A DNA stretch of 64,000 nucleotides from Okeania sp. KiyG1 (GTDB lineage Bacteria > Cyanobacteriota > Cyanobacteriia > Cyanobacteriales > Microcoleaceae), in contig NZ_BLZO01000053.1 of assembly GCF_014132355.1 (NCBI RefSeq), forward strand, positions 62,001 through 126,000, read 5' to 3'. How positions within the stretch are numbered: the first letter of the stretch is position 1; each line of letters begins with the position of its first letter. Positions 1 through 9,301 of this stretch are shown here, in pieces. A program made the position numbers and the translations under genes. The notes below the pieces were generated by a model. That model ran no database searches. It was not told where the DNA came from and was given only the letters and a program-made list of their open reading frames with translations.

Positions 1-1310
1 CTGACACGAACATCCTTTTTAGGGGATGATTTACCACGTCTCCTCGTCCGTTTAATTGTCTCCGGTTGACCCTCGGCGACTTCATTAAAAAGTGATAATT
101 GTACAGACGTTTCTACTACTTTTGTTTTCGCTGTTTCCACCTTGGTTTTCGGTTGAACAACTTCTAAAATATTTACAGCAGCGTTGACATCTCTATCGTG
201 AAAAGTTCCGCAATTGAGGCAAGTCCACTCACGGACATTTAGCTCTTTCTTTCCTCCCTTAAAGCCACAAAAACTGCATTTTTGGCTAGTAGGCTCCCAT
301 CTGGAAATGACTTTAAACTCTCTACCATACTTTTCACATTTAGCCTCAGTTATAGTTCTAAATTGTCTCCAGCCTAAATCACTAATTGCTTTAGCCAATT
401 TGCGATAGCGTAGCTCCTCCGTAGGAGGCTTTTTAACCATGCCAGAAACATTCAAATCTTCCAGTACAATAACATCATACTTTCTAACCAAATCAGTTGA
501 TAACTTGTGTAGAAAATCAGTCCTAATATCTTTAATTTTGGTATGTTTGCGCAGCATTCCGTAGGAAAGTTTACCGATTTTTAGTCTACGTTTTTCACGA
601 CGTTTACTGCCTGATTCAGTTCTGGCAAATTTACGCTGAAATTTAGCTAACTTTTTGAGGTTGTTTTTCAGAGGTTTTGGAGCATTAATTTTGTCTCCGT
701 TACTCAAAGTTGCAAAAGTTGAAATACCTAAATCAATACCTATTGATTTGCCAAGCTTTGGTAAATGTTCTGCACAAGTTTCTACAACAAAACTAGCAAA
801 GTAACGTCCTGCACTATCTTTAATTATAGTAACTGAACTAGGTTTACTAGCCAATGGTCTAGACCAAACTATTTTAATTTTTCCTACTTTTGGGAGATAG
901 ATTTTATCTGGACCTACCTGATAATTTTCACCTACAAATCTTGCAGTTTGTCTAGATTTCCTGGACTTAAATAATGGTGGCTGTACGGGCGAACGGCCGT
1001 TCGCCCCTACACCTTTACGCTTACCAGTACAACTATTAAATAAATTTTTATATGCCTGGTCTAAATCTTTTAATGATTGTTGTAGTGGAGTGGATGCCAC
1101 TTCCTTTAACCAAACTAATTCTCGTTTAGCTTTAGTTATGAATTGTTTAGTTAAATCAACATAACTTGGTTTCTTACTACCATTAGCATACAGTTGATTA
1201 CAATGTGCTAATGATTGATTCCAAACATATCGACAACAACCAAATAGTTGATTAATGCGCGTTACTTGTATATGATTTGGATAGATGCGATATTTGTATC
1301 TTGCTTTCAA
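1..1310 (-). CDS. tnpB: TnpB, IS200/IS605-type RNA-guided nuclease (3' end off window)
   Basis: TnpB is the RuvC-type, guide-RNA-directed nuclease carried by IS200/IS605 elements. The reading frame is open from a TTG at 1310 to the window edge, 436 codons; an in-frame TAG lies just upstream of the TTG, so no earlier start exists. Visible are an N-terminal helix-turn-helix-like region (KYRIYPN), RuvC-I GIDLGIST near residue 190, RuvC-II VLEDLNVSGM, a C4 zinc ribbon (CSFCG and CLNCG) near residues 340-375, and RuvC-III DRDVNAAVNI. A basic, Ser/Lys-rich tail continues past the edge. No tnpA is next to it. Residues about 100-110 are encoded by an inserted palindromic repeat that keeps the frame. 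Activity is possible but unproven, because the insert lies in the N-terminal nucleic-acid-binding half. Confidence 0.85.
   Translation of the reverse strand, partial: MKARYKYRIYPNHIQVTRINQLFGCCRYVWNQSLAHCNQLYANGSKKPSYVDLTKQFITKAKRELVWLKEVASTPLQQSLKDLDQAYKNLFNSCTGKRKGVGANGRSPVQPPLFKSRKSRQTARFVGENYQVGPDKIYLPKVGKIKIVWSRPLASKPSSVTIIKDSAGRYFASFVVETCAEHLPKLGKSIGIDLGISTFATLSNGDKINAPKPLKNNLKKLAKFQRKFARTESGSKRREKRRLKIGKLSYGMLRKHTKIKDIRTDFLHKLSTDLVRKYDVIVLEDLNVSGMVKKPPTEELRYRKLAKAISDLGWRQFRTITEAKCEKYGREFKVISRWEPTSQKCSFCGFKGGKKELNVREWTCLNCGTFHDRDVNAAVNILEVVQPKTKVETAKTKVVETSVQLSLFNEVAEGQPETIKRTRRRGKSSPKKDVRV
983..1010. repeat. short palindromic repeat (GTAGGGGCGAA family) inside tnpB
   Basis: A near-perfect palindrome with arms GGGCGAACGG and CCGTTCGCCC. 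It belongs to a family also seen at 2482-2504, 9241-9266 and 14906-14932. Here it sits in frame in tnpB and adds Gly/Arg/Pro-rich residues, so its entry was tolerated by the reading frame. Confidence 0.8.
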
Positions 1311-1354
1311 TGTTTTTACCTATTACTCACACTCTTCGTATTACTATAGTATTG

Positions 1355-1410
1355 GTTGGCATTCATCCCGACACCAAATCAGAGATTATGGTGCGGGTAT
1401 AAATGCCAAC
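1355..1410. repeat. long IS-end stem-loop
   Basis: An imperfect palindrome with outer arms GTTGGCAT and ATGCCAAC and inner arms CCCGACACCA and TGGTGCGGG. The centre resembles AAATCA-AGATTAT, as in the stem-loop at 61106-61135. It lies just upstream of the tnpB at 1-1310 and is most likely a terminal hairpin of an IS200/IS605 element. Whether it is the left end of this tnpB unit or the right end of a lost neighbour is unclear. Confidence 0.5.
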
Positions 1411-1543
1411 ATTCAGATAAATATATAAATTTGTGGAGAATTTTTCACTTGATTCAACTTAATTCTCAAGTGAATTAAATCTATAATGTTTAAGAATATA
1501 GAATTATTGGTATGAAAGTTAGTTAATTGGTATAACTTATGTT

Positions 1544-1723
1544 TTACCGAATAATTAAAGTTTAAAGGAGAGGCTTTACAGGAGAAACAGCGGTCGAGGG
1601 ATGCGCCATATCCAATCGACCAAGAATCGACCAAGAGAAGAAAAAATTTTCCTTTTATTCAATCCTCTTCCTTTTAGGGAGAGGTAATTATCAATTATCC
1701 ATTATCAATTATTAATTATTGAA
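1544..1723 (+). repeat. miniature dispersed element, GATAATT subfamily
   Basis: Starts TTACCGAATAATTAA, carries a GGTCGAGGGATG / CATATCCAATCGACC inner segment, and ends in GAGGTAATTATC followed by imperfect heptamer repeats. The rest of the gap 1724-2286 holds an inverted repeat at 1889-1927, a short CTTCTTC tract near 2095-2120 and a CCCCG/CGGGG hairpin near 2166-2186 that may be the right end of the broken tnpB next to it. No gene is supported in 1311-2286. Confidence 0.7.
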
Positions 1724-1888
1724 AGTATGGTTTATAATATTTTTATATCACCATATCATATTTTGCGCCTAAAATAGTTTTTACATTTGATATATGAAGA
1801 TAAAATTAGATATTTGACGTAATAGGAAATAGAGGAAGATCGTAGGCAAATTTTTTCTTCTAGCAAAAATTTTTATCCAATATAAAAC

Positions 1889-1927
1889 AAAGCGATCGAC
1901 AATTTTTACTTTTTCGCCGATCGCTTT
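1889..1927. repeat. inverted repeat built on two HIP1-like sites
   Basis: Perfect arms AAAGCGATCG and CGATCGCTTT are separated by about 19 AT-rich bases. It lacks a clear poly-T tail, so a terminator role is not supported; the pairing of two GCGATCG sites is the notable point. Confidence 0.5.
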
Positions 1928-2286
1928 ATATAAAGTAGGCATATTTTTGATCAAACTATCTTTTTTTTCTGGATTTAATACCCCGCCTTCTGCACGGTGT
2001 TTACCATTAGTTGATATATGAGTCCCTATTCACTTTTTCCTCTCTTGGTCAGCATTCCGCAAGCGAGCTGGTGTCATCGCGGGGTCGCACCGCTTCTTCT
2101 TTCTTCCTTCTTCCTTCTGATTTATTCAAGATTAGATAGGCAGTTTATCCTCAGAAATTGACTACTCCCCGGACTCAAGTCACGGGGAAACAAGCGCAGA
2201 TACTACGCAACAGGATAAATCCATGTTGCTCCGTTTTTTCGAGCGCTGACCAAAGATACACTCTCTGGGGGCAAGTCAAAGTGCCC

Positions 2287-3515
2287 CTACACAGTCGGCT
2301 TAAGTTTAACCCTAGCTTTGCGGCTTACTTTTGTGATGATATTTGCAGCCCCATTACAGTCTGCATTAATCAAGCAATTATTACCACTTCTATACAAACC
2401 ACGCTTTATTCTTTTTCCTGACGGTTTCCAATCATTGGGTTTCTCACCATAATTAGGTAGATTTTCACCATCTAAAAATGAAGGGGCGAATGCCATTCGC
2501 CCCTACAAGTATAACTCTCTTCTGTTTCTATCAATATTATTCCATATTCATAGCATAATTGAGCTATTCTTTCTTTGAGTCTAGCTGTGGGAATTGGTAC
2601 AAATTCTGAATTGCTTTTTTTTCCTAATTCTATTTGATTTTTCTGACCTTTATTCCAACCAAATACAATTGTACCAATAGAATTTTTTAAACAATGATTA
2701 ATTACTATTCTGGCTGCTTTATTTATACCCAAATCGGATTTGGCGGTTACGCTTTTCTGTAATTGCAGCTAGTTTATTTGACCAAAATCCAGTCGGTTGA
2801 TTTTCTTTAATAGTTGATACTTGTTTGTTATACCAACGATTCATTGATTTGAGATGTTTACCATCCACAACCCGCGCTTGTACCTACATTAGATACACAG
2901 GTCAACCAATTATTTACACCATGGTCTATTCCTAATACATTGTCTTGATTTAATTGAGGTTTAATTACCACTTCTTTTTCATAGACACGCTTCCCAATAA
3001 AAAAATCTATTTCTGGGTAATATTCTCAGTTCTTTCAGAGATGAAAATTCTAGATTACTCGGCATTGGAATTAAAAAGCTATCTAGACCAAACCAGCGTT
3101 TACAGGTATTACCTAGTGGTACTCTAATTTTATTATCTTTAAGCTTTAATGCTTGCTTGGGGTAACTTACTGTAGCCATTCCCCCTTTTTTTCTGTAGTT
3201 AGGAATCCTTGGTCTTTCTGATATTTTCCCTTCATTATAGGCTTTTATTAAACCATCCTGAAGACCTAAATGATTCAGCTACAGTTCTCAATATTTGTTG
3301 TGCTGAAGAGCGAATATAAAACTTTATAGTGATTGTTCTTTTTGTAGACTAATTCCTGCGTCAAACTTGCCCAGAGTTTTGTAAGACTTAAAAAATAATT
3401 GCCGACCATAATATATTCCCATGTTAGTGAGCTTGTGAGACTGTTCACATAAGAATGTTAAGATAGCAATTAATTCAGGATTTTTACTTACTAAAACTTG
3501 CTGGCAAGAGTACAT
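2287..3515 (-). pseudogene. broken tnpB of the divergent EESYT subfamily
   Basis: Three minus-strand fragments together match one TnpB: 3324-3515 (N-terminal region), 2979-3179 (middle) and 2287-2732 (RuvC-II to RuvC-III). The C-terminal pieces contain VFGWNKGQKNQ, TEESYT, SFLDGENLPNYGEKP, KRGLYRSG and NADCNGAANI, closely parallel to the 400-residue TnpB at 30113-31315. Frameshifts separate the fragments. A palindromic repeat at 2482-2504 interrupts the frame between EESYT and SFLDG. The CCCCGG/CGGGG hairpins near 2166-2186 and 3617-3633 may be element ends. No function is expected. Confidence 0.8.
2482..2504. repeat. palindromic repeat splitting the tnpB pseudogene
   Basis: Arms AGGGGCGAATG and CATTCGCCCCT. 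Same family as 983-1010. It breaks the reading frame exactly at the C-terminal catalytic region, so this insertion alone would inactivate the protein. Confidence 0.8.
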
Positions 3516-3751
3516 TTGAAACGAGGTTTGGATGGCTTACCCCTGAATAATAATAGCATAGGACCACTTTAGTTGTCTAGTCTAAACGACTCGGTTGTTT
3601 TCATCCCCGGTTCAAACACGGGGGCCTTCAACGTGGCTTTTCGGTCAAATAAAATACATCTCCTTAAAATCCGACTCCTAGCCTTTCATCCATCGCTTAA
3701 AAGACGATGGCTTTCATGCTCCCATGTTATTTAGGTAAAAGTTTGAGTCAT

Positions 3752-4558
3752 TTATTTCTGCTTGAAAGCTTGCCAAGTCTTTCGATCCACTATCCCATTA
3801 ACCTTAATTCCCTTATATTTTTGAAATGCTTTAACTGCTCCTGTAGTTTTTCTGCCAAACACTCCATCAATTGGACCTGGATTAAAACCCATTGTTTCTA
3901 GACGCATTTGTAAGGTTTTAACTTTAGACCCCTTGTCTCCTTTTGCTAATATCTTTTCTACTTGGATGGGTGGGTTTTGCCTTGAGATGGATGGTTTTTG
4001 TCTTTGAGGTCTTTGAGTATGTGGACGAGAGGCAAATGAGGGTTTAGCCAGAGATGTCCAAGTAGCTTCATTAACTATACCTGTTACATCTAAACCCACA
4101 GACTTTTGAAAAGCTTTTACTGCTTCTCTGGTGCGAGTGCCAAACACACTATCTACAGCTCCAGGGTTGAAACCTCTAGCTTGCAAACGTCTTTGTACTG
4201 CCCAGACTTCTGCTCCTCGAGAACCTTGTGATATATTCTTTTGATTATTCTGTTTTTGAGGTGCACCTGAATAGAATGGTTTGGAGAATAATTCAGGTTG
4301 AGCAGGTTTACCTAAAGTTCTGATATTTCTACCAATAAAGGGTATCCGAAAGTTTTGATTTTTCTGTCTTTGCCACAGTTTAATTCTGTTAGTATCTTTT
4401 TCAGCAGAAGTGGCAGTCTCTAAATTAGACTTACCAGTTAAATCTTCTTTTTTTTCTGTTACTAAAGATTCTGTTTTGTTGGAGGCAACAGCTTTGGCTT
4501 GAGTAAAAGTAAACAGGGCTACTAAACTTAATAGAGTAGTAATAGTAGGGATACGCAT
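3752..4558 (-). CDS. secreted protein with two peptidoglycan-binding domains
   Basis: The product probably binds cell-wall peptidoglycan in the periplasm; no catalytic domain is present. The start is taken at 4558 (268 residues) because the next residues, MRIPTITTLLSLVALFTFTQ, form a good signal peptide ending near AKAVA. The frame stays open back to 4681, but that upstream part encodes the right end of the neighbouring IS, which recurs at 37978-38010. Two PG_binding_1-type repeats follow a Lys/Gln-rich linker, each with the pattern LQ.RL...GFNPG..D.VFG..T..AVKAFQ. They start near residues 116 and 210 and are joined by a Pro/Gln/Arg-rich linker. Insertion of the IS just upstream may have replaced the native promoter. 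Confidence 0.8.
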   Translation of the reverse strand: MRIPTITTLLSLVALFTFTQAKAVASNKTESLVTEKKEDLTGKSNLETATSAEKDTNRIKLWQRQKNQNFRIPFIGRNIRTLGKPAQPELFSKPFYSGAPQKQNNQKNISQGSRGAEVWAVQRRLQARGFNPGAVDSVFGTRTREAVKAFQKSVGLDVTGIVNEATWTSLAKPSFASRPHTQRPQRQKPSISRQNPPIQVEKILAKGDKGSKVKTLQMRLETMGFNPGPIDGVFGRKTTGAVKAFQKYKGIKVNGIVDRKTWQAFKQK

Positions 4559-4644
4559 AATAATATTGTTGTGATGATTACTTAGTTTTGGCTTAAAAAT
4601 CCTGGCTCTCTCTTCAATATTTGCTGATGTTTGCAGTTCTGGTT

Positions 4645-6055
4645 TGAGCTGAAATTGAACGGGAGTGACATACTCCCACACTAAGCTGGCCCTATAGTGT
4701 GGGCTTCTCGTTTCTCAGCCCCGGTATTCCGTCGGGCTCCACGAGCTTTAAGGACGGAATGCCCTACCGCCCTATTTTTGATATTTATCGCTGCATTTAA
4801 GTCGCGGTCAATCACAGCACCACAATGTGGGCAAGAATGAGTTCGTATGTTTAATTCTTTCTTGACTTTTTCACCACAATTTGAGCAATCTTGGCTAGTA
4901 TTTTTGGGGTTTACTGCTATAGTCTTCTGTCCAGCATTTCCGGCTTTGACAGTTAAAATAGTCAGGAATTGTCCCCATCCTGCATCGTTAATTGATTTAC
5001 TCAAACGAGTCTTTGCTAGCCCTTTTATATTTAAGTTTGCCTCCGGCACGCCGCGCTCCGCGTCTACATGGGCAATAACTTCTGCTTTTGATAATAATTC
5101 ATTGGCTGTTTTGAAATGAAAATCTTTACGTTGATCGGCAACCTTTTTATGTTGTTTCGCTACAGCTTTAACAGCCTTTAACCATCTTTTGCTGCCTTTT
5201 TTCTTTCGAGATAAACGTTTTTGTAGAGTCTTTAATCGCTGCTGAGATGAGCGATAGTATTGAGGTATGGGGACAGATTCTCCTTCACTTGTTACTAAGA
5301 ATTCCTTCAGTCCCATATCGATTCCCAGAGTATTTTTTAATGTAGGTTCAACTTTACTTGTCGAAGTTGGAACTGATTTGTCTTCTAGGGATAAAGTCAC
5401 ATAATAACCATCTGCTTTACGACTAATAGTTACTGTTTTAATTGTCAACCCTTCTGGTATTGGACGATGCTGAATTAACTTTACTTTTCCAATTTTGGGC
5501 AAACTAATTTGATTTTCTTCTATGCAGTCAAGTTTGATTTGAGGATAAGTAAAACTGCGATAACGCCCTCTTCCTTTAAACCTTGGTTTCCCTAATTTAT
5601 GTCCATTTTTATCGGCTTTAAACCATCTATCAAAAGCTAATTTCACTCGTTTAATGCAATCCTGTAAAACTTGAGAATGAATTAGCCTGTAGTCAGGAAA
5701 CTTATCCTTGGTATTGACCAAATCTCGTTTTTGAGAGTAATAATTTGGATTATCTCTTAGTTGAGGAATTGGCATCACCAAGGGACAGGCGTTAACTGGA
5801 CAACGGTTTTCTGACCACCACGAGAACCTTTCACCCAACCGATAGTTGTACTGCCGACGCAACAATTCCAACCACATTTCTATTGTGGCTATTTGGTATG
5901 AGTTGGGCCTTAATTTATATTGGTAGGCAGTGCGCATGGTGGAAAATTTTCGGAGTTATTGCAAGATAATCATATAAGTTTTTCAACCAGGGTGAAGGCT
6001 TTTGCTGGGATAGTATGCAAATTGAATGGGCATCGAACTCATTCAATTTGCTGCC
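4645..6055 (-). mobile_element. IS200/IS605-type, tnpB-only element (intact copy)
   Basis: The limits come from comparison with the degraded copy at about 36390-38010. The left end holds a hairpin with arms CAAATTGAATG and CATTCAATTTG (6018-6050). The right end holds a hairpin with arms CCCACAC and GTGTGGG ahead of AGTATGTCACTC (4655-4712). No tnpA is encoded, so movement would need a transposase in trans. Exact ends are approximate. Confidence 0.75.
4681..5937 (-). CDS. tnpB: TnpB, IS200/IS605-type RNA-guided nuclease
   Basis: Complete 418-residue TnpB, a usual length for the family. It starts MRTAYQYKLRPN, has RuvC-I GIDMGL with Asp207, RuvC-II ending in EANLNIKG with Glu299, a zinc ribbon with Cys351, Cys354, Cys369 and Cys372, and RuvC-III DRDLNAAINI near 377-386. 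The RuvC-II strand normally reads like VI..EDLNIKG. Here about eight residues (VDAERGVP, 291-298), encoded by a GC-rich short repeat at 5041-5072, stand just before the Glu. The degraded copy at 36518-37860 has a related insert. Nuclease activity is therefore uncertain although the frame is intact. Confidence 0.85.
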   Translation of the reverse strand: MRTAYQYKLRPNSYQIATIEMWLELLRRQYNYRLGERFSWWSENRCPVNACPLVMPIPQLRDNPNYYSQKRDLVNTKDKFPDYRLIHSQVLQDCIKRVKLAFDRWFKADKNGHKLGKPRFKGRGRYRSFTYPQIKLDCIEENQISLPKIGKVKLIQHRPIPEGLTIKTVTISRKADGYYVTLSLEDKSVPTSTSKVEPTLKNTLGIDMGLKEFLVTSEGESVPIPQYYRSSQQRLKTLQKRLSRKKKGSKRWLKAVKAVAKQHKKVADQRKDFHFKTANELLSKAEVIAHVDAERGVPEANLNIKGLAKTRLSKSINDAGWGQFLTILTVKAGNAGQKTIAVNPKNTSQDCSNCGEKVKKELNIRTHSCPHCGAVIDRDLNAAINIKNRAVGHSVLKARGARRNTGAEKREAHTIGPA

Positions 6056-6252
6056 GATTCAGCTAAAATTTTAACCATCTGTATAATTAATATTAACATC
6101 TTTAGTAGGAAGAAGGAAGAAGGAAGAAGCAAGAGGGAAGAGGGAAGAGGGAAGAAGGCATTTAGTTACAACAGATTCGGTCTCATAACAAAGTACAGAT
6201 ATTAACAATTAAACATTCCCAGCGCCTACATCTTGTCCGGAACGGGTGTAAC
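5938..6252. other. gap: IS left end and AGAAGGA heptamer tract
   Basis: Contains the left-end hairpin of the IS and, at about 6110-6160, a tract of GGAAGAA/AGAAGGA heptamers. No gene is supported. Confidence 0.6.
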
Positions 6253-6466
6253 TCACCGAAAAATTTGGGTTGTTACTCCTCCTCTTTTTAAGAGTTTTAA
6301 GAGGATAAAAAGCGGTTGAGGGATGGCGAGGAGACCTCGCCATATCCAATCAACCAAGAGAAAAGAAGATTCTGTATTTCAAGCCTCCTTATTGCAGAGG
6401 TACTGACAACTGATAACTGTTAACGCAGTTCCTCCGATAGGAGGCTAACTGATAACTGAAATGACC
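6253..6466 (+). repeat. miniature dispersed element, GATAACT subfamily
   Basis: Starts CACCGAAAAATT, includes GCGGTTGAGGGATGG and CATATCCAATCAACC arms, then GAGGTACTG, heptamers of ATAACTG, a nested CTCCGATAGGAGG hairpin, and ends CTGAAATGACC. A partial second copy seems to begin directly after it (6467-6500). The remainder to 6724 holds no recognisable gene. Confidence 0.7.
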
Positions 6467-6724
6467 GAAAAAGTGGGTTTCAAGCCTCGCCCTTCAGAGA
6501 AGGAAAAACCTGGCGTTTTCTGAGTTTTAAGCTGTAGAAAGAAGAGGGAAGAAAACGTTTAGTTATCTACCAGAGAAGGAAAAATCTGGCGTTCTTCCAT
6601 CTTCCATATTCCTTCTGCTATAGAGTTAAAATTGAAGAATAATCAAAACAAAGAAATGTAGAAAATATTTCGATTATTTCCAAAATAATTTTAACTTCAA
6701 TTCCTTGTTTAAAATTTACTTCCC

Positions 6725-8263
6725 TCAAGCAACAAGAGCTAATTTAAGAGAATAGATGTCACTATATTTATTTTGAATGTAACGAATAAATGGGTCAATA
6801 CTTAAAGATTTACCTGTTACTCTATCAATTAGTTCATTAGCAGTATATTTGCGACCATGTTGATAAATATTATGCTTCAACCATTTATGCAAAAGAGTAA
6901 AATTACCTTGTTCAATAGCAACAGTAATTTCGGGATTAGATTTCACTGCAGTTTCATAAACTTGAGCAGCAATTAAATTACCCAAAGTATAGCCTTGAAA
7001 CATTCCCCCAATCATTTCACCATACCAATGCACATCCTGCATTACTCCCTCACTATCATTAGTGGGAACTATACCTAAATCTTTTTTGTAGCGTTCATTC
7101 CAAGCTTCGGGAAGGTCACAAACAGCTAACTTACCCTCTAACATGGCCAACTCTAAATCGAATCGAATCATCACATGGAGATTGTAGGTTACTTCATCAG
7201 CATCAGTACGAATGGGTGACTGAACAACCTTATTAACTGCCCGATAAAATTCTGCAACAGAAACACAACTGAGTTGTTTAAGAAAAATACCCTGTAGTTG
7301 GGGATAAAAACATTCCCAAAAACCTCGACTACGTCCCACCATATTCTCCCATAATCGGGATTGACTTTCATGGATACCGCTTGAAGTTCCTTCAGCAAGG
7401 GGCGTTCCTTCTAATTCTAGGGCAATACCTTGTTCATAGAGAGCATGGCCTACTTCGTGGACTGTACTAAATAGAGCTTCGGTAAAGTTATTTTCATACA
7501 CGCGAGTGGTAATACGGACATCTCCAATGGAAAAGCTAGAAGTAAAGGGGTGGGGTGTTTCGTCTTGTCTACCTCTTTGAAAGTCGAACCCAATACGGTC
7601 TATGACAGTACGTCCAAATTTTAGTTGTTGTTCTTTTGGGTAATATTGGTGGAGGTAAAAATTATTAACGGGTGGACCGGAGGTAATGGCATCAACTATG
7701 GGTAATAATTTTTGGCGTAGCTTGCTGAAGAGAGGGCGAAGTATGGAGACTGTCATGCCTTCGTCTGCAAAGTCAATGAGAGGATCGGCAATATGTTTGT
7801 GGGGGAAAAAGCAAGCTAGTTCTCGACTTAGGTCTAATGTTTTTTCTAAGTACGGTTGTACTAGGGAAAAGTTTTTGAGAGATTTGGCTTTGACCCATGC
7901 TTCGTAGGCGGTAGTTTGATGTTGGCAAAATTTGGCCATAAATTCTGAGGGGACTCGGATGGCGCGCTCGTAGTCTCGGCGAGTAACACGGATCAAGCTA
8001 GCTGCGGTGGAGTCGTAGGGGAGGCTTTGTTCGTAGGGGCGGAGGTCTTCGAGGAGTTGACCTATGGATGGGTCGATGAATTTTTCATGGGCAAATTCTT
8101 TGAGGGTGGCTATTTGTCGGCCCCTGGCGGAAGTTCCTCCGGTGGGCATATATGTGGTTTGGTCCCAGTTTAGTATGGAGGCGGTGGCTTCTAGGTCTCG
8201 TATTTGGATGAGACGGTTTTTTAGTTCTAGGTATTTTGGTTCACAAGTACTGAGGGTTGACAT
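6725..8263 (-). CDS. M32 family zinc carboxypeptidase (Taq-type)
   Basis: Cytosolic metallocarboxypeptidase that removes C-terminal residues from peptides. At 512 residues it matches the family length. The zinc motif HEVGH is at 269-273, and the third-ligand region HESQSRLWEN follows at 298-307 with Glu299. The family marker LNWDQTTYMP is at 31-40. It is an isolated gene: miniature elements lie downstream and more than 1 kb of repeats upstream, so it is probably monocistronic. All key residues are present and the frame is intact. Confidence 0.93.
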   Translation of the reverse strand: MSTLSTCEPKYLELKNRLIQIRDLEATASILNWDQTTYMPTGGTSARGRQIATLKEFAHEKFIDPSIGQLLEDLRPYEQSLPYDSTAASLIRVTRRDYERAIRVPSEFMAKFCQHQTTAYEAWVKAKSLKNFSLVQPYLEKTLDLSRELACFFPHKHIADPLIDFADEGMTVSILRPLFSKLRQKLLPIVDAITSGPPVNNFYLHQYYPKEQQLKFGRTVIDRIGFDFQRGRQDETPHPFTSSFSIGDVRITTRVYENNFTEALFSTVHEVGHALYEQGIALELEGTPLAEGTSSGIHESQSRLWENMVGRSRGFWECFYPQLQGIFLKQLSCVSVAEFYRAVNKVVQSPIRTDADEVTYNLHVMIRFDLELAMLEGKLAVCDLPEAWNERYKKDLGIVPTNDSEGVMQDVHWYGEMIGGMFQGYTLGNLIAAQVYETAVKSNPEITVAIEQGNFTLLHKWLKHNIYQHGRKYTANELIDRVTGKSLSIDPFIRYIQNKYSDIYSLKLALVA

Positions 8264-9301
8264 GATGACTAGATGATTTTAGGATAGTAGATTTGTTTAA
8301 TGTTCTTACTTGTTAGGTGGGGTGTTATATAACGAAGTCAGAAGCTAGAAGTCAGAAGTCAGAAGTTAGAAGTCATCCCTAACTGGGTTTGAGCATTTAG
8401 GAATGTCCTAAGCTTTGCTTCGACTGCTGTATTAGTCAATAAATATAGGGAGTATTCTGGTTGGTTCTATTTCAGTATATTAAAGTTTTTACTTTTGTTC
8501 TATGTTTGATGAATTTAGGCTGTGAATTTTAAGAGAAAATTAGAGGTGTTTTGTTAATTTCTCTACTGTTTTTTTTGACTATCTAATCTAGCAATTATCA
8601 TGCTGCTTAGGTAGAAAGTTTTGGGTTTTAGGGAATAGGGAATAGGCAAAGAAGAATAATGAATATATCTAATATCATGTCTGTTTAGTTACCTGTAATC
8701 AAAGTTTTATGTGTCGATATCCCCTCAATTCCCTCTTGTAAAGTTATTAGCTGCTTTTTTCAAGGGTGGAAAATTATATCATGTCCGGTAGCATCGGTAT
8801 TGTAAGCGTGAAGGTAAGGAAGAAGGAAGAGAAAGGAAGGCTTAAAAGCATGAAAAAACGTAAATTTCCTGTAGATATTCACTTTTGGTTTTACACAAAC
8901 GCGCCCCAACGGATATGATATTATTAGCTCCTCTTTTCAAGGGTGGAAAGTTATTAGCCCCCCTTATCAAGGGGGGTTGGGGGGATCTAGATTTATTACG
9001 CTGAATTAATGCAAGTTGATATGAGAAAGTAAGGAGAGAGAAATATTCTTTTTTCTTGATAAGTTTGGAGTGAGTTTTTTGTGTGGCGATCGCTTATTTA
9101 GGAAAAAGGGAATAGGGAACAGGGAACAGGGAGAAATAATTGATAATTTATTGATAGGAATTGATTGGATTTTTAGAGATTTCTATTAGTCTGAATTGAA
9201 TAATCCCATCATACAGCCGTTTTTATTTGGATAGACCACAGTAGGGGCGAATGGCATTCGCCCTACAGGGTTTTGGTTGTGACGTGAGGTCATTTCAGTT
9301 A
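8264..9301. other. gap: heptamer tracts and two hairpin repeats
   Basis: Holds TCAGAAG heptamers near 8337-8375, GGAAGAA-like tracts near 8815-8840, a hairpin with CCCCCC and GGGGGG arms at 8957-8989 related to the array at 11820-12922, AACAGGG repeats near 9110-9135, and a GTAGGGGCGAA palindrome at 9241-9266. It ends in a GTCATTTCAGTTATC segment, the end of the GATAACT-type miniature element, which runs into the next gene. No gene is supported. Confidence 0.65.

Noticed and set aside
1889-1927. Intrinsic terminator
   Set aside because: The stem is good but no poly-T run follows on either strand.
2158-2421. Plus-strand ORF of 87 residues
   Set aside because: It is antisense to the broken tnpB and shows no family features.
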